This document shows positions 1-8,384 of a stretch of 64,000 bases of DNA, in pieces. Below the pieces are notes generated by a model. It was not told the origin of the DNA. It worked only from the letters and a program-made list of their open reading frames with translations, and searched no databases. How positions within the stretch are numbered: the stretch's first letter is position 1; the number at the start of each line of letters is the position of its first letter. Origin of the DNA: Psychrobacter glaciei (GTDB lineage: Bacteria > Pseudomonadota > Gammaproteobacteria > Pseudomonadales > Moraxellaceae); contig NZ_BMZR01000003.1 in assembly GCF_014652895.1 (NCBI RefSeq), forward strand, positions 268,015 through 332,014, in the 5' to 3' direction. Both the position numbers and the translations under genes were made by a program.

Positions 1-230
1 CCGAAAAATCCACCGATGGCCATGCCAAATAATGACCAACTGCCCAAAGCGCCAGCTTGTATGTTGGTCAATCCAAACTCTAGCTTGAGACTTGATAGGG
101 TAAAGGCGAGAATCCCAATATCAGCCCCATCACATAACAGTACTAGAAAACAAAAAAAGAAGGCCAATTTCCAAGGTTGCTTTTGGGTAGAGTCTGAGCT
201 TGGATTTGACGTTATAGCGGCACTTTTCAC
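1..230 (-). CDS. MFS transporter, AAHS-like (N-terminal part, cut by window edge)
   Basis: This is the first 76 or so codons of a major facilitator superfamily protein running off the left edge. It reads from a GTG at 230 with AAGGAT seven bases upstream, which supports this non-ATG start. A polar N-terminus is followed by a first membrane helix (WKLAFFFCFLVLLCDGADIG) and then a second helix with GALGSWSFGMAIGGFF. The D-G-x-D-xG pattern in helix 1 is typical of the aromatic acid:H+ symporter group (PcaK, BenK, DcaK-like). Its place beside an acyl-CoA catabolic block suggests uptake of an aromatic or dicarboxylic acid through the inner membrane. That role is inference, because most of the protein lies outside the window. 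Confidence 0.75.
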   Translation of the reverse strand, partial: MKSAAITSNPSSDSTQKQPWKLAFFFCFLVLLCDGADIGILAFTLSSLKLEFGLTNIQAGALGSWSLFGMAIGGFF

Positions 231-377
231 AATTTATATCCTTATTGTTGTGAGAAAGAAATTTTATAGTAATAGCGACATAAGTCAGGTATCTGCGTCC
301 TAGCAAATACCTCGATACGTTTTAATAGTGTGAATATCTTTTACTATTCAAATAAATAGCACTCAAATAAATGACAA

Positions 378-1532
378 CTACTCACTAACTTCTTTAATCA
401 TATTGCGGGCAATGATGATCTGCTGGATTTGGGTCGTGCCTTCATACAAACGATATAAGCGCACATCACGATAAAAACGCTCAATGCCATAGTCAGCAAT
501 ATAGCCAGCCCCGCCGTGGATTTGCACCGCTCTATCAGCAACACGGCCACACATTTCGGTGGCAAACATCTTGGCACATGACGACTCGGTAACGACATCT
601 TTGCCGTCATCACGCAGGCGTGAAGCATCTAATACCATCGATTTGGCCGCATAAATCTCTGCTTTTGAGTCAGCAAGCATCGCTTGAATCAGCTGAAAAT
701 TGGCAATGGGTTGACCAAACTGCTTACGTTCAACGGCATAGCGTAGCGCGTCGTCTAACATGCGAGTAGCTGCTCCGGTACTCGCTGCAGCAATATGTAA
801 GCGACCTTTATCAAGCACTTTCATGGCAGTTTTAAAACCTACGCCTTCTACACCACCGATCAACGCATCAGCAGGTACGACGCAATTGTCAAAGATCACA
901 TCACAGGTATGCGCGCCTTTTTGGCCCATTTTTTTGTCGATTTTACCAAGCGTAATACCAGGGGTGTCGCTCTCAACGATGAATGCTGAAATACCACCAG
1001 ACCTTTTGTTTTCAGGGTCAGTACGTGCCATGACGGTAAATATACCGGCTTGAGGGGCATTGGTGATATAACGCTTGGTGCCGTTGAGTACGTAAGTATC
1101 GCCGTCTTTGATTGCAGTGGTTCGCAGCGATGCAGCATCGGAGCCTGACTCAGGTTCGGTCAAGCAAAATGAGCCAATAATTTCACCACTGGCGAGCCTT
1201 GGTAGATATTTTTGTTTTTGCGCTTCAGTACCATCGATGACAAGGCCAGAGGAACCAATACCGTTATTAGTGCCTATTAATGAGCGAAAAGCAGGTGAGG
1301 TGCGCCCTAACTCAAATGCCAATGTGACCTCTTCTTCCATCGTAACGCCAAGCCCGCCGTATTCCTCGGGAATGGTCAGTCCAAATAGGCCTAACTCACG
1401 CATTTGACTGATGATCTCTTCTGGCAGACGGTCATTTTCTGCCACCCAGTCTTCTTTTGGGATCAGTTGGTTATTCACAAATTGACGAATGGTTTGGACG
1501 ATATGGTCGAGTACTTCCTTATCTCTAATCAT
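378..1532 (-). CDS. acyl-CoA dehydrogenase (DcaA-like)
   Basis: This 384-aa flavoprotein oxidises an acyl-CoA to the trans-2-enoyl-CoA, passing electrons to ETF. The usual ACAD order is visible: an all-alpha N-terminal domain, the FAD-contact segment CLTEPESGSDAASL near residue 122, and a C-terminal helical domain with the catalytic base Glu364 in YEGTTQIQ. The length is normal for the short/medium-chain family. An AAGGAAG Shine-Dalgarno six to seven bases upstream fixes the ATG at 1532. It is divergent from the enoyl-CoA hydratase gene across a 315-bp regulatory gap carrying two similar palindromes. With the PaaH-type dehydrogenase and 3-oxoadipyl-type thiolase nearby, a dicarboxylyl-CoA such as adipyl-CoA is a reasonable substrate. 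The sequence alone does not exclude a plain fatty acyl-CoA. Confidence 0.9.
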   Translation of the reverse strand: MIRDKEVLDHIVQTIRQFVNNQLIPKEDWVAENDRLPEEIISQMRELGLFGLTIPEEYGGLGVTMEEEVTLAFELGRTSPAFRSLIGTNNGIGSSGLVIDGTEAQKQKYLPRLASGEIIGSFCLTEPESGSDAASLRTTAIKDGDTYVLNGTKRYITNAPQAGIFTVMARTDPENKRSGGISAFIVESDTPGITLGKIDKKMGQKGAHTCDVIFDNCVVPADALIGGVEGVGFKTAMKVLDKGRLHIAAASTGAATRMLDDALRYAVERKQFGQPIANFQLIQAMLADSKAEIYAAKSMVLDASRLRDDGKDVVTESSCAKMFATEMCGRVADRAVQIHGGAGYIADYGIERFYRDVRLYRLYEGTTQIQQIIIARNMIKEVSE

Positions 1533-1647
1533 GTGATTCTTCCTTGTTTAGATGACGTCTAATATTGATTGATGAGGGCTTTACAATTAATTTGAATAAA
1601 CAGCATAATCGATAATTTATTGGATTACAATACTTTTGGTTTAAAAA

Positions 1648-1660
1648 ACCGCAATGCGGT
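1648..1660. promoter_or_regulatory. 13-bp palindromic operator candidate, site 1
   Basis: ACCGCAATGCGGT is a perfect inverted repeat (ACCGCA, central A, TGCGGT) in the divergent gap between the acyl-CoA dehydrogenase and enoyl-CoA hydratase genes. On the minus strand it overlaps a possible -35 (TTGCGG) placed 16 bp before TATTGT, so a bound protein could block the dehydrogenase promoter. Related 13-mers occur at 1762-1774 and 57636-57648. The binding protein is unknown. Confidence 0.5.
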
Positions 1661-1761
1661 ATTTATAAAAGAGACGAGGTATTAACGGTCTGTTTATTTA
1701 TCAATTTAACTGGCTTTTACTCTTCACAAAAGAAAATAAACAGTATATATTGGTACTGAAT

Positions 1762-1774
1762 ATCGCTATGCGGT
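1762..1774. promoter_or_regulatory. 13-bp operator candidate, site 2
   Basis: ATCGCTATGCGGT differs from site 1 (ACCGCAATGCGGT) at two positions and shares the ATGCGGTAT right half. It lies 86 bp upstream of the enoyl-CoA hydratase start, just after an AT-rich TATATT stretch. Two sites in one divergent gap fit coordinated control of both directions. Confidence 0.42.
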
Positions 1775-1847
1775 ATTAATAATCATAATTATTAGTCTGT
1801 TTTAAGGGTGGCGGTTTACCTAAAGACATTACTTAAAGGACAGCATC

Positions 1848-2624
1848 ATGGAAGAGCAAATCATCATTTGTGAAACGTTAGACAATGGCGTGAGCCTGAT
1901 AACACTCAATCGTCCCAAGGTTCGCAATGCTTTAAACACTGAATTACGCGAAAAAATGGCAGAGATTTTCATCAAATTAAACGATGACCCAAAGACCAAA
2001 GCTATCGTGCTGACGGGTGGTGATAAGGTGTTTGCGGCCGGTGCTGACATTAATGATTTCTTAACTGCCAAAACAGTCGATGTGTATTTACGTCATAGCG
2101 AACGCTATTGGGATGCTATCACCAATTGTCGCAAGCCTATTATTGCAGCGGTAAATGGCTATGCGCTTGGCGGTGGCTGTGAGCTTGCTATGCATGCCGA
2201 CATCATCGTCGCTGGCAAGTCTGCTAAGTTTGGCCAACCAGAAATCAAAATCGGACTGATGCCCGGAGCAGGGGGCACGCAGCGTTTGTTTCGCGTGATT
2301 GGCAAACATAAAGCCATGAAGCTGATACTAACAGGCGACATGATAAGTGCTGATGCAGCGGATCAAATGGGGCTGGTCTCTGAAGTGGTCGAAGATGAGG
2401 CGACTATTAATCGCGCCATCGAGATTGCTGAACAACTCGCAGGTTATTCGCCTATTGCTTTAACCCAAATTAAAGAAGTCGCCAATCTTGGGGTGGATAT
2501 GCCGCTACAAGCTGCCTTAGCTTTGGAGCGTAAAGCCTTTCAAATTTTATTTGATACCGAAGATCAAAAAGAAGGCGCGAAAGCCTTTTTGGAAAAGCGT
2601 GACGCGAACTATAAAGGTCAGTAG
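1848..2624 (+). CDS. enoyl-CoA hydratase (DcaE/PaaF-like)
   Basis: This 258-aa crotonase-fold enzyme hydrates 2-enoyl-CoA to 3-hydroxyacyl-CoA. The oxyanion-hole segment AAGADINDF is at about 63-71. Both catalytic glutamates of true hydratases are present, Glu112 in GGGCELAMHAD and Glu132 in QPEIKIGLMPGAGG. Length is standard. AAAGGA upstream of the ATG at 1848 supports the start. It is the first gene of a same-strand run with the 3-hydroxyacyl-CoA dehydrogenase, thiolase, ligase and thioesterase, so it likely catalyses the second step of that degradative spiral. A 79-bp tandem repeat separates it from the next gene. Confidence 0.92.
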   Translation: MEEQIIICETLDNGVSLITLNRPKVRNALNTELREKMAEIFIKLNDDPKTKAIVLTGGDKVFAAGADINDFLTAKTVDVYLRHSERYWDAITNCRKPIIAAVNGYALGGGCELAMHADIIVAGKSAKFGQPEIKIGLMPGAGGTQRLFRVIGKHKAMKLILTGDMISADAADQMGLVSEVVEDEATINRAIEIAEQLAGYSPIALTQIKEVANLGVDMPLQAALALERKAFQILFDTEDQKEGAKAFLEKRDANYKGQ

Positions 2625-2628
2625 CTTG

Positions 2629-2707
2629 TCAAAGCATAGATTTTTCGAAACATAGGTTTCTCAAAGCATAGACTTTCCGAAACATAGATTTCTCAAAGCA
2701 TAGAAAG
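2629..2707. repeat. 32-bp tandem repeat, about 2.5 units
   Basis: Units beginning TCAAAGCATAGA start at 2629, 2661 and 2693, an exact 32-bp period, with a few substitutions between units. A half-unit pattern (CGAAACATAG) is interleaved, so each unit looks like an older duplication of about 16 bp. It fills the gap between the enoyl-CoA hydratase stop and the next gene and encodes nothing evident. Confidence 0.85.
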
Positions 2708-2783
2708 AAACAGCACATATACTTTGAAAACGAGACTATTCAATAAGAGCATATAAATTAACAAGACCATATAAAGGATTATT

Positions 2784-4397
2784 ATGACTGTTAAATCATT
2801 GGCCATTGTTGGCACCGGTATTATGGGTATGGGTATTGCTCAAATCGCCGCCCAAGCAGGCATTCAAGTGCTGTTATTTGATGCCAAAGGAGGCGCTGCT
2901 GAGCAGGGACGTCAATCGCTTCAAGCTATGTTAGAGAAGCTAGCGGCTAAAGGCAAATTCACCGATGAGCAGCTACAAGCTACTTTATCGAATCTAACCG
3001 TGATTGAAGATATAGCCAAAATTGCCAAGGTAGATGTCGTTATTGAAGCAATCATTGAAAATTTAGACATAAAAAAGCAGCTGTTTAAGCAACTAGAAAG
3101 CCTTGTCCCTGCCGAGACGATTTTGGCAACCAACACCTCATCGCTAGCGGTGACAGCGATTGCCTCCGATTGCGAGCACCCAGAGCGCGTGGCAGGATTT
3201 CACTTTTTTAATCCAGTACCCTTAATGAAAATCGTTGAAGTAATTCCGGGAATTTCTACCAAACTTTCAGTAGTAGAAACGCTTACAACTCTAGCCAAAC
3301 GTATGGGGCATTTAGGGGTAGTGGCAAAAGATACCCCAGGGTTTATCGTCAATCATGGCGGTAGAGCTTACGGTACAGAAGCGTTGAAAATATTAGGTGA
3401 GGGCGTTGCAAGTTTCGAGGACATCGACCGTATTTTACGTGAAGGCGCTGGCTTTCGGATGGGACCTTTTGAGCTGCTTGATCTCACTGGTATCGATGTC
3501 TCGCATCCGGTCATGGAATCGATTTATAACCAATATTACTCTGAGCCTCGCTATCGTCCGCACCCCTTGACCCGTCAAATGCTAACGGGTAACAAGCTTG
3601 GTCGAAAAATTGGCGAAGGATTTTACCAGTACATAGACGGTCAAAAAGTGACATCAAATACAAATCAACAGTCATCGTTTGAAGCATCGGTTTCTAAAGA
3701 TAGGTTTTCTCAAAAAGAGGCTGATGCTGATACCTCAAACCTCTCAGTTTGGATTGGCGCAGATTTAGCAGAAGATAAAAAACAGCTGATTGATCATCTA
3801 AACGCTAATGGCATTACTATCGACGATAATGATCAGCCAAATTCTGACAGTTTAATATTACTGGCAATTTATGGCGAAGATACCACCAATGCGGCTATTC
3901 GCTATCAGGTGAATCCTAAACAAGCGGTCGCCATTGATATGCTGACTGACTTATCCAAGCATCGTACTCTCATGCCAAGTATCGTTACAGAGGATAATTT
4001 TGTGGCGCAAGCTTATGCCCTATTTGGGAGAAATAATAAGCTCGGTAAAAGCTCAGATGAGGATTCAGAGGTTGCTGTCGATGCCACGCTAATTGCCGAA
4101 AGCACGGGTTTCGTGGCGCAGCGAGTCGTGGCGATGGTGATTAATTTAGGCTGTGATATTGCGATGCAAGGCATTGCCACACCAAAGGATATCGACAATG
4201 CCGTCAAGCTTGGATTGGGTTATCCCTATGGGCCTATCTCATGGGGAGATGAGCTTGGTGCCGCGCGAATTTTGCTTATCTTGGAGCGTATCTATGGGTT
4301 AACAGGTGATCCGCGTTATCGTCCTAGCCCATGGTTACAACGCCGCGCCAAGCTAGGCATCTCATTATTTACTCAGCAGAGCAATTGTCAACGATAA
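2784..4397 (+). CDS. 3-hydroxyacyl-CoA dehydrogenase (PaaH/DcaH-like)
   Basis: This 537-aa NAD-dependent enzyme oxidises 3-hydroxyacyl-CoA to 3-oxoacyl-CoA. The Rossmann motif GTGIMGMGIAQ begins at residue 10, and the catalytic His140 sits in GFHFFNPVPLMKIVEV. A first C-terminal helical domain (about 185-290) is followed by a Ser/Gln/Lys-rich linker (about 293-325), a short alpha/beta segment, and a second helical HADH domain (about 437-537). This duplicated layout is that of PaaH-type enzymes. E. coli PaaH is 475 aa, and the extra length here sits largely in the linker. AAGGATT precedes the ATG. The family acts on 3-hydroxyadipyl-CoA or short 3-hydroxyacyl-CoAs, and the context favours the former. 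Confidence 0.9.
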   Translation: MTVKSLAIVGTGIMGMGIAQIAAQAGIQVLLFDAKGGAAEQGRQSLQAMLEKLAAKGKFTDEQLQATLSNLTVIEDIAKIAKVDVVIEAIIENLDIKKQLFKQLESLVPAETILATNTSSLAVTAIASDCEHPERVAGFHFFNPVPLMKIVEVIPGISTKLSVVETLTTLAKRMGHLGVVAKDTPGFIVNHGGRAYGTEALKILGEGVASFEDIDRILREGAGFRMGPFELLDLTGIDVSHPVMESIYNQYYSEPRYRPHPLTRQMLTGNKLGRKIGEGFYQYIDGQKVTSNTNQQSSFEASVSKDRFSQKEADADTSNLSVWIGADLAEDKKQLIDHLNANGITIDDNDQPNSDSLILLAIYGEDTTNAAIRYQVNPKQAVAIDMLTDLSKHRTLMPSIVTEDNFVAQAYALFGRNNKLGKSSDEDSEVAVDATLIAESTGFVAQRVVAMVINLGCDIAMQGIATPKDIDNAVKLGLGYPYGPISWGDELGAARILLILERIYGLTGDPRYRPSPWLQRRAKLGISLFTQQSNCQR

Positions 4398-4466
4398 GAG
4401 CTAGACCAATTTAATAAACCCTATATTTTAATCAAATACACCCTTAAAACACAACAAGGAACAGTT

Positions 4467-5669
4467 ATGTTAGACGCTTATATTTATGACGGATTAAGAA
4501 GCCCTTTTGGTCGCCATGGTGGTGCATTAGCCACGGTGCGTCCTGATGACATGATTGCGACAGTAATGAAAGCTTTGGTCGAAAAGCACCAATTACCAAA
4601 CGATATTTTTGACGAAGTGCTAATCGGTAACACCAACCAAGCGGGTGAAGATTCACGCAATATTGCCCGTAATGCCGCATTGCTAGCAGGACTAGATGTA
4701 AAAACCCCCGGTCAAACTGTCAACCGTTTATGTGCCTCAGGTCTGTCTACCGTCATCGATGCCGCTCGTAGTATCACTTGTAACGAAGGGGATATATTTT
4801 TAGCAGGTGGCGTTGAATCAATGACCCGCGCGCCCTTTGTGTTTGCTAAGACCGAAACGCCTTTTAGTCGTGAATTTAAAGTATTTGATACGACCATTGG
4901 CAGCCGTTTCCCGAATCCTCTTTTGACTAAAGAATTTGGCAGCGACAGCATGCCGCAAACGGGCGATAACGTCGCTCGCAAATATGGTATCACTCGCGAG
5001 CAAGCTGATAAATTCGCAGCAGCCTCACAAGCTAAATATCAAACCGCCAAACAAGCGGGTTTCTTTGACGATGAAATAACGCCAATTATGGTGTCGCAAG
5101 GTAGAAAATTACCAGAAAAATCGATAACAGAAGATGAGCATCCTCGCGCCACATCTACTGTGGAAGCACTGCAAAAACTTAAACCTTTAAATAGTGAAGG
5201 TGTGGTCACAGCAGGTAATGCGTCAGGTATTAATGATGGCGCAGCGGCTTTAATTATTGGCTCAAAGCAGGCAGAGGAAAAGTTAGGTTTTAAGCCTATT
5301 GCAAAGATTCTCTCATCTGGTGCGATGGGCGTAGAGCCAAATATTATGGGCGTAGGACCTGTTGAGGCCATCAAACTGGCATTGAAACGTGCTGATTTGA
5401 CCCTTGATGATATGTCCATTATCGAGATTAATGAAGCATTTGCCTCGCAAGTACTCGGTTGCTTAAAAGGTCTAGAAATTGACTTTGATGACAAGCGCGT
5501 TAACCCCAATGGCGGTGCGATTGCCGTTGGACACCCGCTGGGCGCATCAGGTGCAAGACTTGCATTAAGTACGGCACGAGAGCTACAGCGCACGGGCGAA
5601 AAATACGCAGTGGTCAGCTTATGCATTGGCATTGGGCAAGGGCTTGCCATGGTGATAGAACGAGTTTAA
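4467..5669 (+). CDS. acetyl-CoA acyltransferase, 3-oxoadipyl-CoA thiolase type
   Basis: This 400-aa thiolase cleaves a 3-oxoacyl-CoA with CoA to give acetyl-CoA and the shortened acyl-CoA. The nucleophile Cys89 lies in NRLCASGLSTV, the second-site His356 in GGAIAVGHPLGASGAR, and Cys386 in SLCIGIGQG. The N-terminal pattern RSPFGRHGGALATVRPDD and the GNTNQAGEDSRNIARNAALL segment are characteristic of PcaF/PaaJ enzymes that split 3-oxoadipyl-CoA to succinyl-CoA plus acetyl-CoA. AAGGAACAG precedes the ATG, and the gap from the dehydrogenase is only 69 bp, so co-transcription is likely. A broader fatty-acyl thiolase is the alternative. Confidence 0.88.
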   Translation: MLDAYIYDGLRSPFGRHGGALATVRPDDMIATVMKALVEKHQLPNDIFDEVLIGNTNQAGEDSRNIARNAALLAGLDVKTPGQTVNRLCASGLSTVIDAARSITCNEGDIFLAGGVESMTRAPFVFAKTETPFSREFKVFDTTIGSRFPNPLLTKEFGSDSMPQTGDNVARKYGITREQADKFAAASQAKYQTAKQAGFFDDEITPIMVSQGRKLPEKSITEDEHPRATSTVEALQKLKPLNSEGVVTAGNASGINDGAAALIIGSKQAEEKLGFKPIAKILSSGAMGVEPNIMGVGPVEAIKLALKRADLTLDDMSIIEINEAFASQVLGCLKGLEIDFDDKRVNPNGGAIAVGHPLGASGARLALSTARELQRTGEKYAVVSLCIGIGQGLAMVIERV

Positions 5670-5788
5670 TTCTTGCGTTAATCCACTATAAAAGAGTGAC
5701 AGCGTTAACCTCGCTTGCCTTGCCCTTCTTTTAAATTGAATCAACTATATGCCCTCGCCATACTATTTTATTATCAAGGACGACAATA

Positions 5789-7510
5789 ATGACTTCTATA
5801 CTTAACCAACATGAGGATTACCAACAAGCTCAAGAAGCGTATGGTTTTCCTTTGATTATCAAGCAGCTGCTAAACCGTGCAAAAATTGCTTCTACGGATC
5901 AAACCATTAGTTATGCCAATAAGGTCACTTATACGTATGCTGAATTTTTTAAGCGCGTTAATCGCTTGGCAAACGTACTGAAAAACATGGGTTTGCAAGC
6001 AGGTGATGTGGTTGCTGTTATGGATTGGGACAGTCATCGTTACCTTGAAGCGTATTTTGCTGTGCCGATGTCTGGCATGATTTTGCAAACGGTCAATGTA
6101 CGCCTAGCTGAAGATAAAGTGCTGTATACAATCAACCACGCCAAACCCAAAGCCTTGTTACTAAATGCTGAATTTGAGCCAATGGCTAAAAACTATCGTC
6201 ATGAAGCCCCTTCTATCGAGAAAATTGTTTGGCTCGATGATACTGGCTTTGATGATGCTAAGTATGCCGGAGACGATATAAAGAATGATACAAAAACTGA
6301 GCAAGTTAGCATGCCAGATTATGTCGAAGGTGAATATGAAGCCATGCTAGCGGCGGCTAGTGATGCGTTTGATTTTCCAGATTTCGATGAAAATACCATC
6401 GCCACCACATTTTATACCAGTGGCACGACGGGCGATCCAAAGGGGGTTTTCTTTACCCATCGACAGATTGTATTGCAGACGCTGGCAAGTACGTTAGCAT
6501 CTGCGCTAAATGCCGAAGGTCAAGGCGCGCGCTACAATGATGTGTACATGCCAATGACGCCATTATTCCATGTGCATGCTTGGTGCTGGCCGTATGGGGC
6601 AACCATGATAGGGCTTAAGCAAGTATATCCAGGGCGCTATCTAGCCCCCACGTTGGTGGATTTAATTGAGCAGCACAAAGTCACGCTTTCACATGGCGTT
6701 CCAGCAATTTTGCAGATGCTATTAAAAGAGATGGCAGCACGAGGACGTAAGTTTGAGGGTCTGAAGTTGTTACTCGGTGGCTCAAAGTTGAATGAAGGTT
6801 TGGCCAAAGCAGCCATTGAAAGCGGTATTGAGTTTATGTCTGGATTTGGGATGTCAGAATCCTGTCCTGTGCTATCTAGAGCAGTATTCGATGATAAAAC
6901 GGACTCGATGGAGATGAAGGAGCAGCTCAATTATCGGTGTTTGTCTGGCTCACCAATTATGCTCGTCTCAATGGAAATCTGGGATGAAAACGGCAAAGCT
7001 CTACCAATGGATGGTGAATCGACAGGGGAGCTTGTAATTCGAGCGCCTTGGCTGACCCAGAGTTATTTTAAAAACCCAGATGCTGGCAATGAGTTATGGC
7101 GCGGTGGCTGGATGCATACCCAAGATATTGCTTGTATTACCTCTGACGGCACGCTAAGCATTACGGATCGGCTTAAGGATGTGATTAAGTCTGGTGGTGA
7201 GTGGGTATCTTCGCTTGAGGTCGAGACTATTTTATCCTTCCATCCCAGCGTCGCTGATGTTGCCGTCATTGGCGTGCCACATGAAAGATGGGGCGAATGT
7301 CCTTTAGCGTTAGTGGTTTTAAAACCTGAATATACCGATACCAAAGCGGATGATATTTTAGCCTTAGGTCACCAAGCGGTAGAGAAAGGCCATTTACCAA
7401 AGTATGGCGTGCCAAGCGAAATCAAGTTTTTAGCAGAAATGCCAAGAACCAGTGTGGGTAAGCTCGACAAGAAAAGAATGCGGATAATGTGCGCAGAAAA
7501 ACTCATTTAA
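5789..7510 (+). CDS. AMP-forming acyl-CoA ligase (AlkK-like), copy 1
   Basis: This 573-aa ANL-superfamily enzyme makes acyl-CoA from a free acid, ATP and CoA through an acyl-adenylate. The phosphate loop SGTTGDPKG is at about 210, PMTPLFHVHAW follows, the adenylate motif is GFGMSESCPV, the hinge region carries TDRLKDVIKSGGEWVSS, and the C-terminal catalytic Lys is in TSVGKLDKKR. The segment around HAWCWPYGATMIGLKQVYPG matches medium-chain enzymes such as AlkK. It is a close paralogue of the ligase at 51528-53198. AAGGACGAC precedes the ATG. In this cluster it would supply the CoA-activated substrate, a role that a CoA-transferase (DcaIJ) fills in Acinetobacter dca clusters. The chain length or dicarboxylate preference is not readable from sequence. 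Confidence 0.88.
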   Translation: MTSILNQHEDYQQAQEAYGFPLIIKQLLNRAKIASTDQTISYANKVTYTYAEFFKRVNRLANVLKNMGLQAGDVVAVMDWDSHRYLEAYFAVPMSGMILQTVNVRLAEDKVLYTINHAKPKALLLNAEFEPMAKNYRHEAPSIEKIVWLDDTGFDDAKYAGDDIKNDTKTEQVSMPDYVEGEYEAMLAAASDAFDFPDFDENTIATTFYTSGTTGDPKGVFFTHRQIVLQTLASTLASALNAEGQGARYNDVYMPMTPLFHVHAWCWPYGATMIGLKQVYPGRYLAPTLVDLIEQHKVTLSHGVPAILQMLLKEMAARGRKFEGLKLLLGGSKLNEGLAKAAIESGIEFMSGFGMSESCPVLSRAVFDDKTDSMEMKEQLNYRCLSGSPIMLVSMEIWDENGKALPMDGESTGELVIRAPWLTQSYFKNPDAGNELWRGGWMHTQDIACITSDGTLSITDRLKDVIKSGGEWVSSLEVETILSFHPSVADVAVIGVPHERWGECPLALVVLKPEYTDTKADDILALGHQAVEKGHLPKYGVPSEIKFLAEMPRTSVGKLDKKRMRIMCAEKLI

Positions 7511-7606
7511 TCCAATTTTTTTGTTAAACATTGTCGAAAACACTCATTACATCTGACTTAATATTTTTAATATCGGTGTCAATTGGCATGACTAGAAGAG
7601 AATACT

Positions 7607-8077
7607 ATGAAAGCTTTAGCTATATTACCGGAAACCCAAGAGGTGCTGGATAAAGACAAAAACCATCCCATGCATGGTTTTGCGGTTATCTACTCTCAAC
7701 AAGTAGCGTGGGGCGATATGGATGCTTTTGGTCACGTCAATAATGTGGTCTATTACACTTATGCCCAAAACGCTCGTATTTACTACAACAGTCAATTAAA
7801 TCTATTTAATGAAAATACTTTTTCCGTCATGGCGGCATCATCCTGTCAATACTTCAAACCAGTGACTCACCCCGATACCTTATGGATTGGGGTTCGAGTC
7901 AAGAACATTGGCAATGCCAGTTTGATTCATGAATATATCTATTATAGTACGGTGTTGAATACCATCGTTGCTAAGGGTGAGTCCGTGCTGGTATATCTTG
8001 ATAAAACCAGTGGAAAAAAGAAAAACATCGATGACACCAAAAAAGCCGCGATTATTGCTTTTGAAAGTTTTAACTAG
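7607..8077 (+). CDS. acyl-CoA thioesterase, 4HBT hotdog fold
   Basis: This 156-aa single hotdog-domain protein has the classic active-site stretch AWGDMDAFGHVNNVVYYTY (about 34-52) with the catalytic Asp and the helix-start GHVNN. Such enzymes hydrolyse acyl-CoA to free acid and CoA. A short N-terminal extension of about 25 residues precedes the hotdog domain. It lies 96 bp after the acyl-CoA ligase and may relieve CoA sequestration during growth on acids. Its TAG stop is formed by a TA target dinucleotide plus the first G of a 170-bp repeat element that begins at 8077, so the 3' end has been shaped by an insertion. Confidence 0.85.
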   Translation: MKALAILPETQEVLDKDKNHPMHGFAVIYSQQVAWGDMDAFGHVNNVVYYTYAQNARIYYNSQLNLFNENTFSVMAASSCQYFKPVTHPDTLWIGVRVKNIGNASLIHEYIYYSTVLNTIVAKGESVLVYLDKTSGKKKNIDDTKKAAIIAFESFN

Positions 8078-8246
8078 GGCGTGTCATCATTTAGATTGTG
8101 AGGCTTAAAATGAGAAAAATTGCAGCCAAACAAGGAATAAATTGCCGCAAATATGAACATATTGACAAGATTGCTGATGATGTTTGGCAAAATTTAGCCA
8201 TTTTAAGACCACTAAATGTATCAATGTGCTAATTGATGACACGCCC
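8077..8246. mobile_element. 170-bp MITE-like element, copy 1
   Basis: The ends are GGGCGTGTCATCA and TGATGACACGCCC, a perfect 13-bp terminal inverted repeat, flanked by TA on both sides (8075-8076 and 8247-8248). The interior has no open reading frame of note. A second element of exactly the same length at 30635-30804, in the opposite orientation, aligns along its whole interior (shared stretch CAAACAAG, GATGTTTRGCAARATTTAGCCATTTT). Short, non-coding, with inverted ends and a TA duplication, it fits a non-autonomous transposon. The mobilising transposase is not in this window. Confidence 0.8.
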
Positions 8247-8384
8247 TAAATTAGAATGCATAGGTTTTATACAAGGAGATAGTGCTGGTATTTATAAGGT
8301 TAAAAAATACGGTAGCAGCAGATATTTAAAGGGATTTCAATTAATTTAACTGGATTTTAAAACAACACAAGGAATGTGTAGGTT

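Noticed and set aside
16..303. 95-aa plus-strand open frame at the left edge
   Set aside because: It is the antisense shadow of the MFS transporter start, whose minus-strand reading shows a clear MFS N-terminus and a ribosome site.
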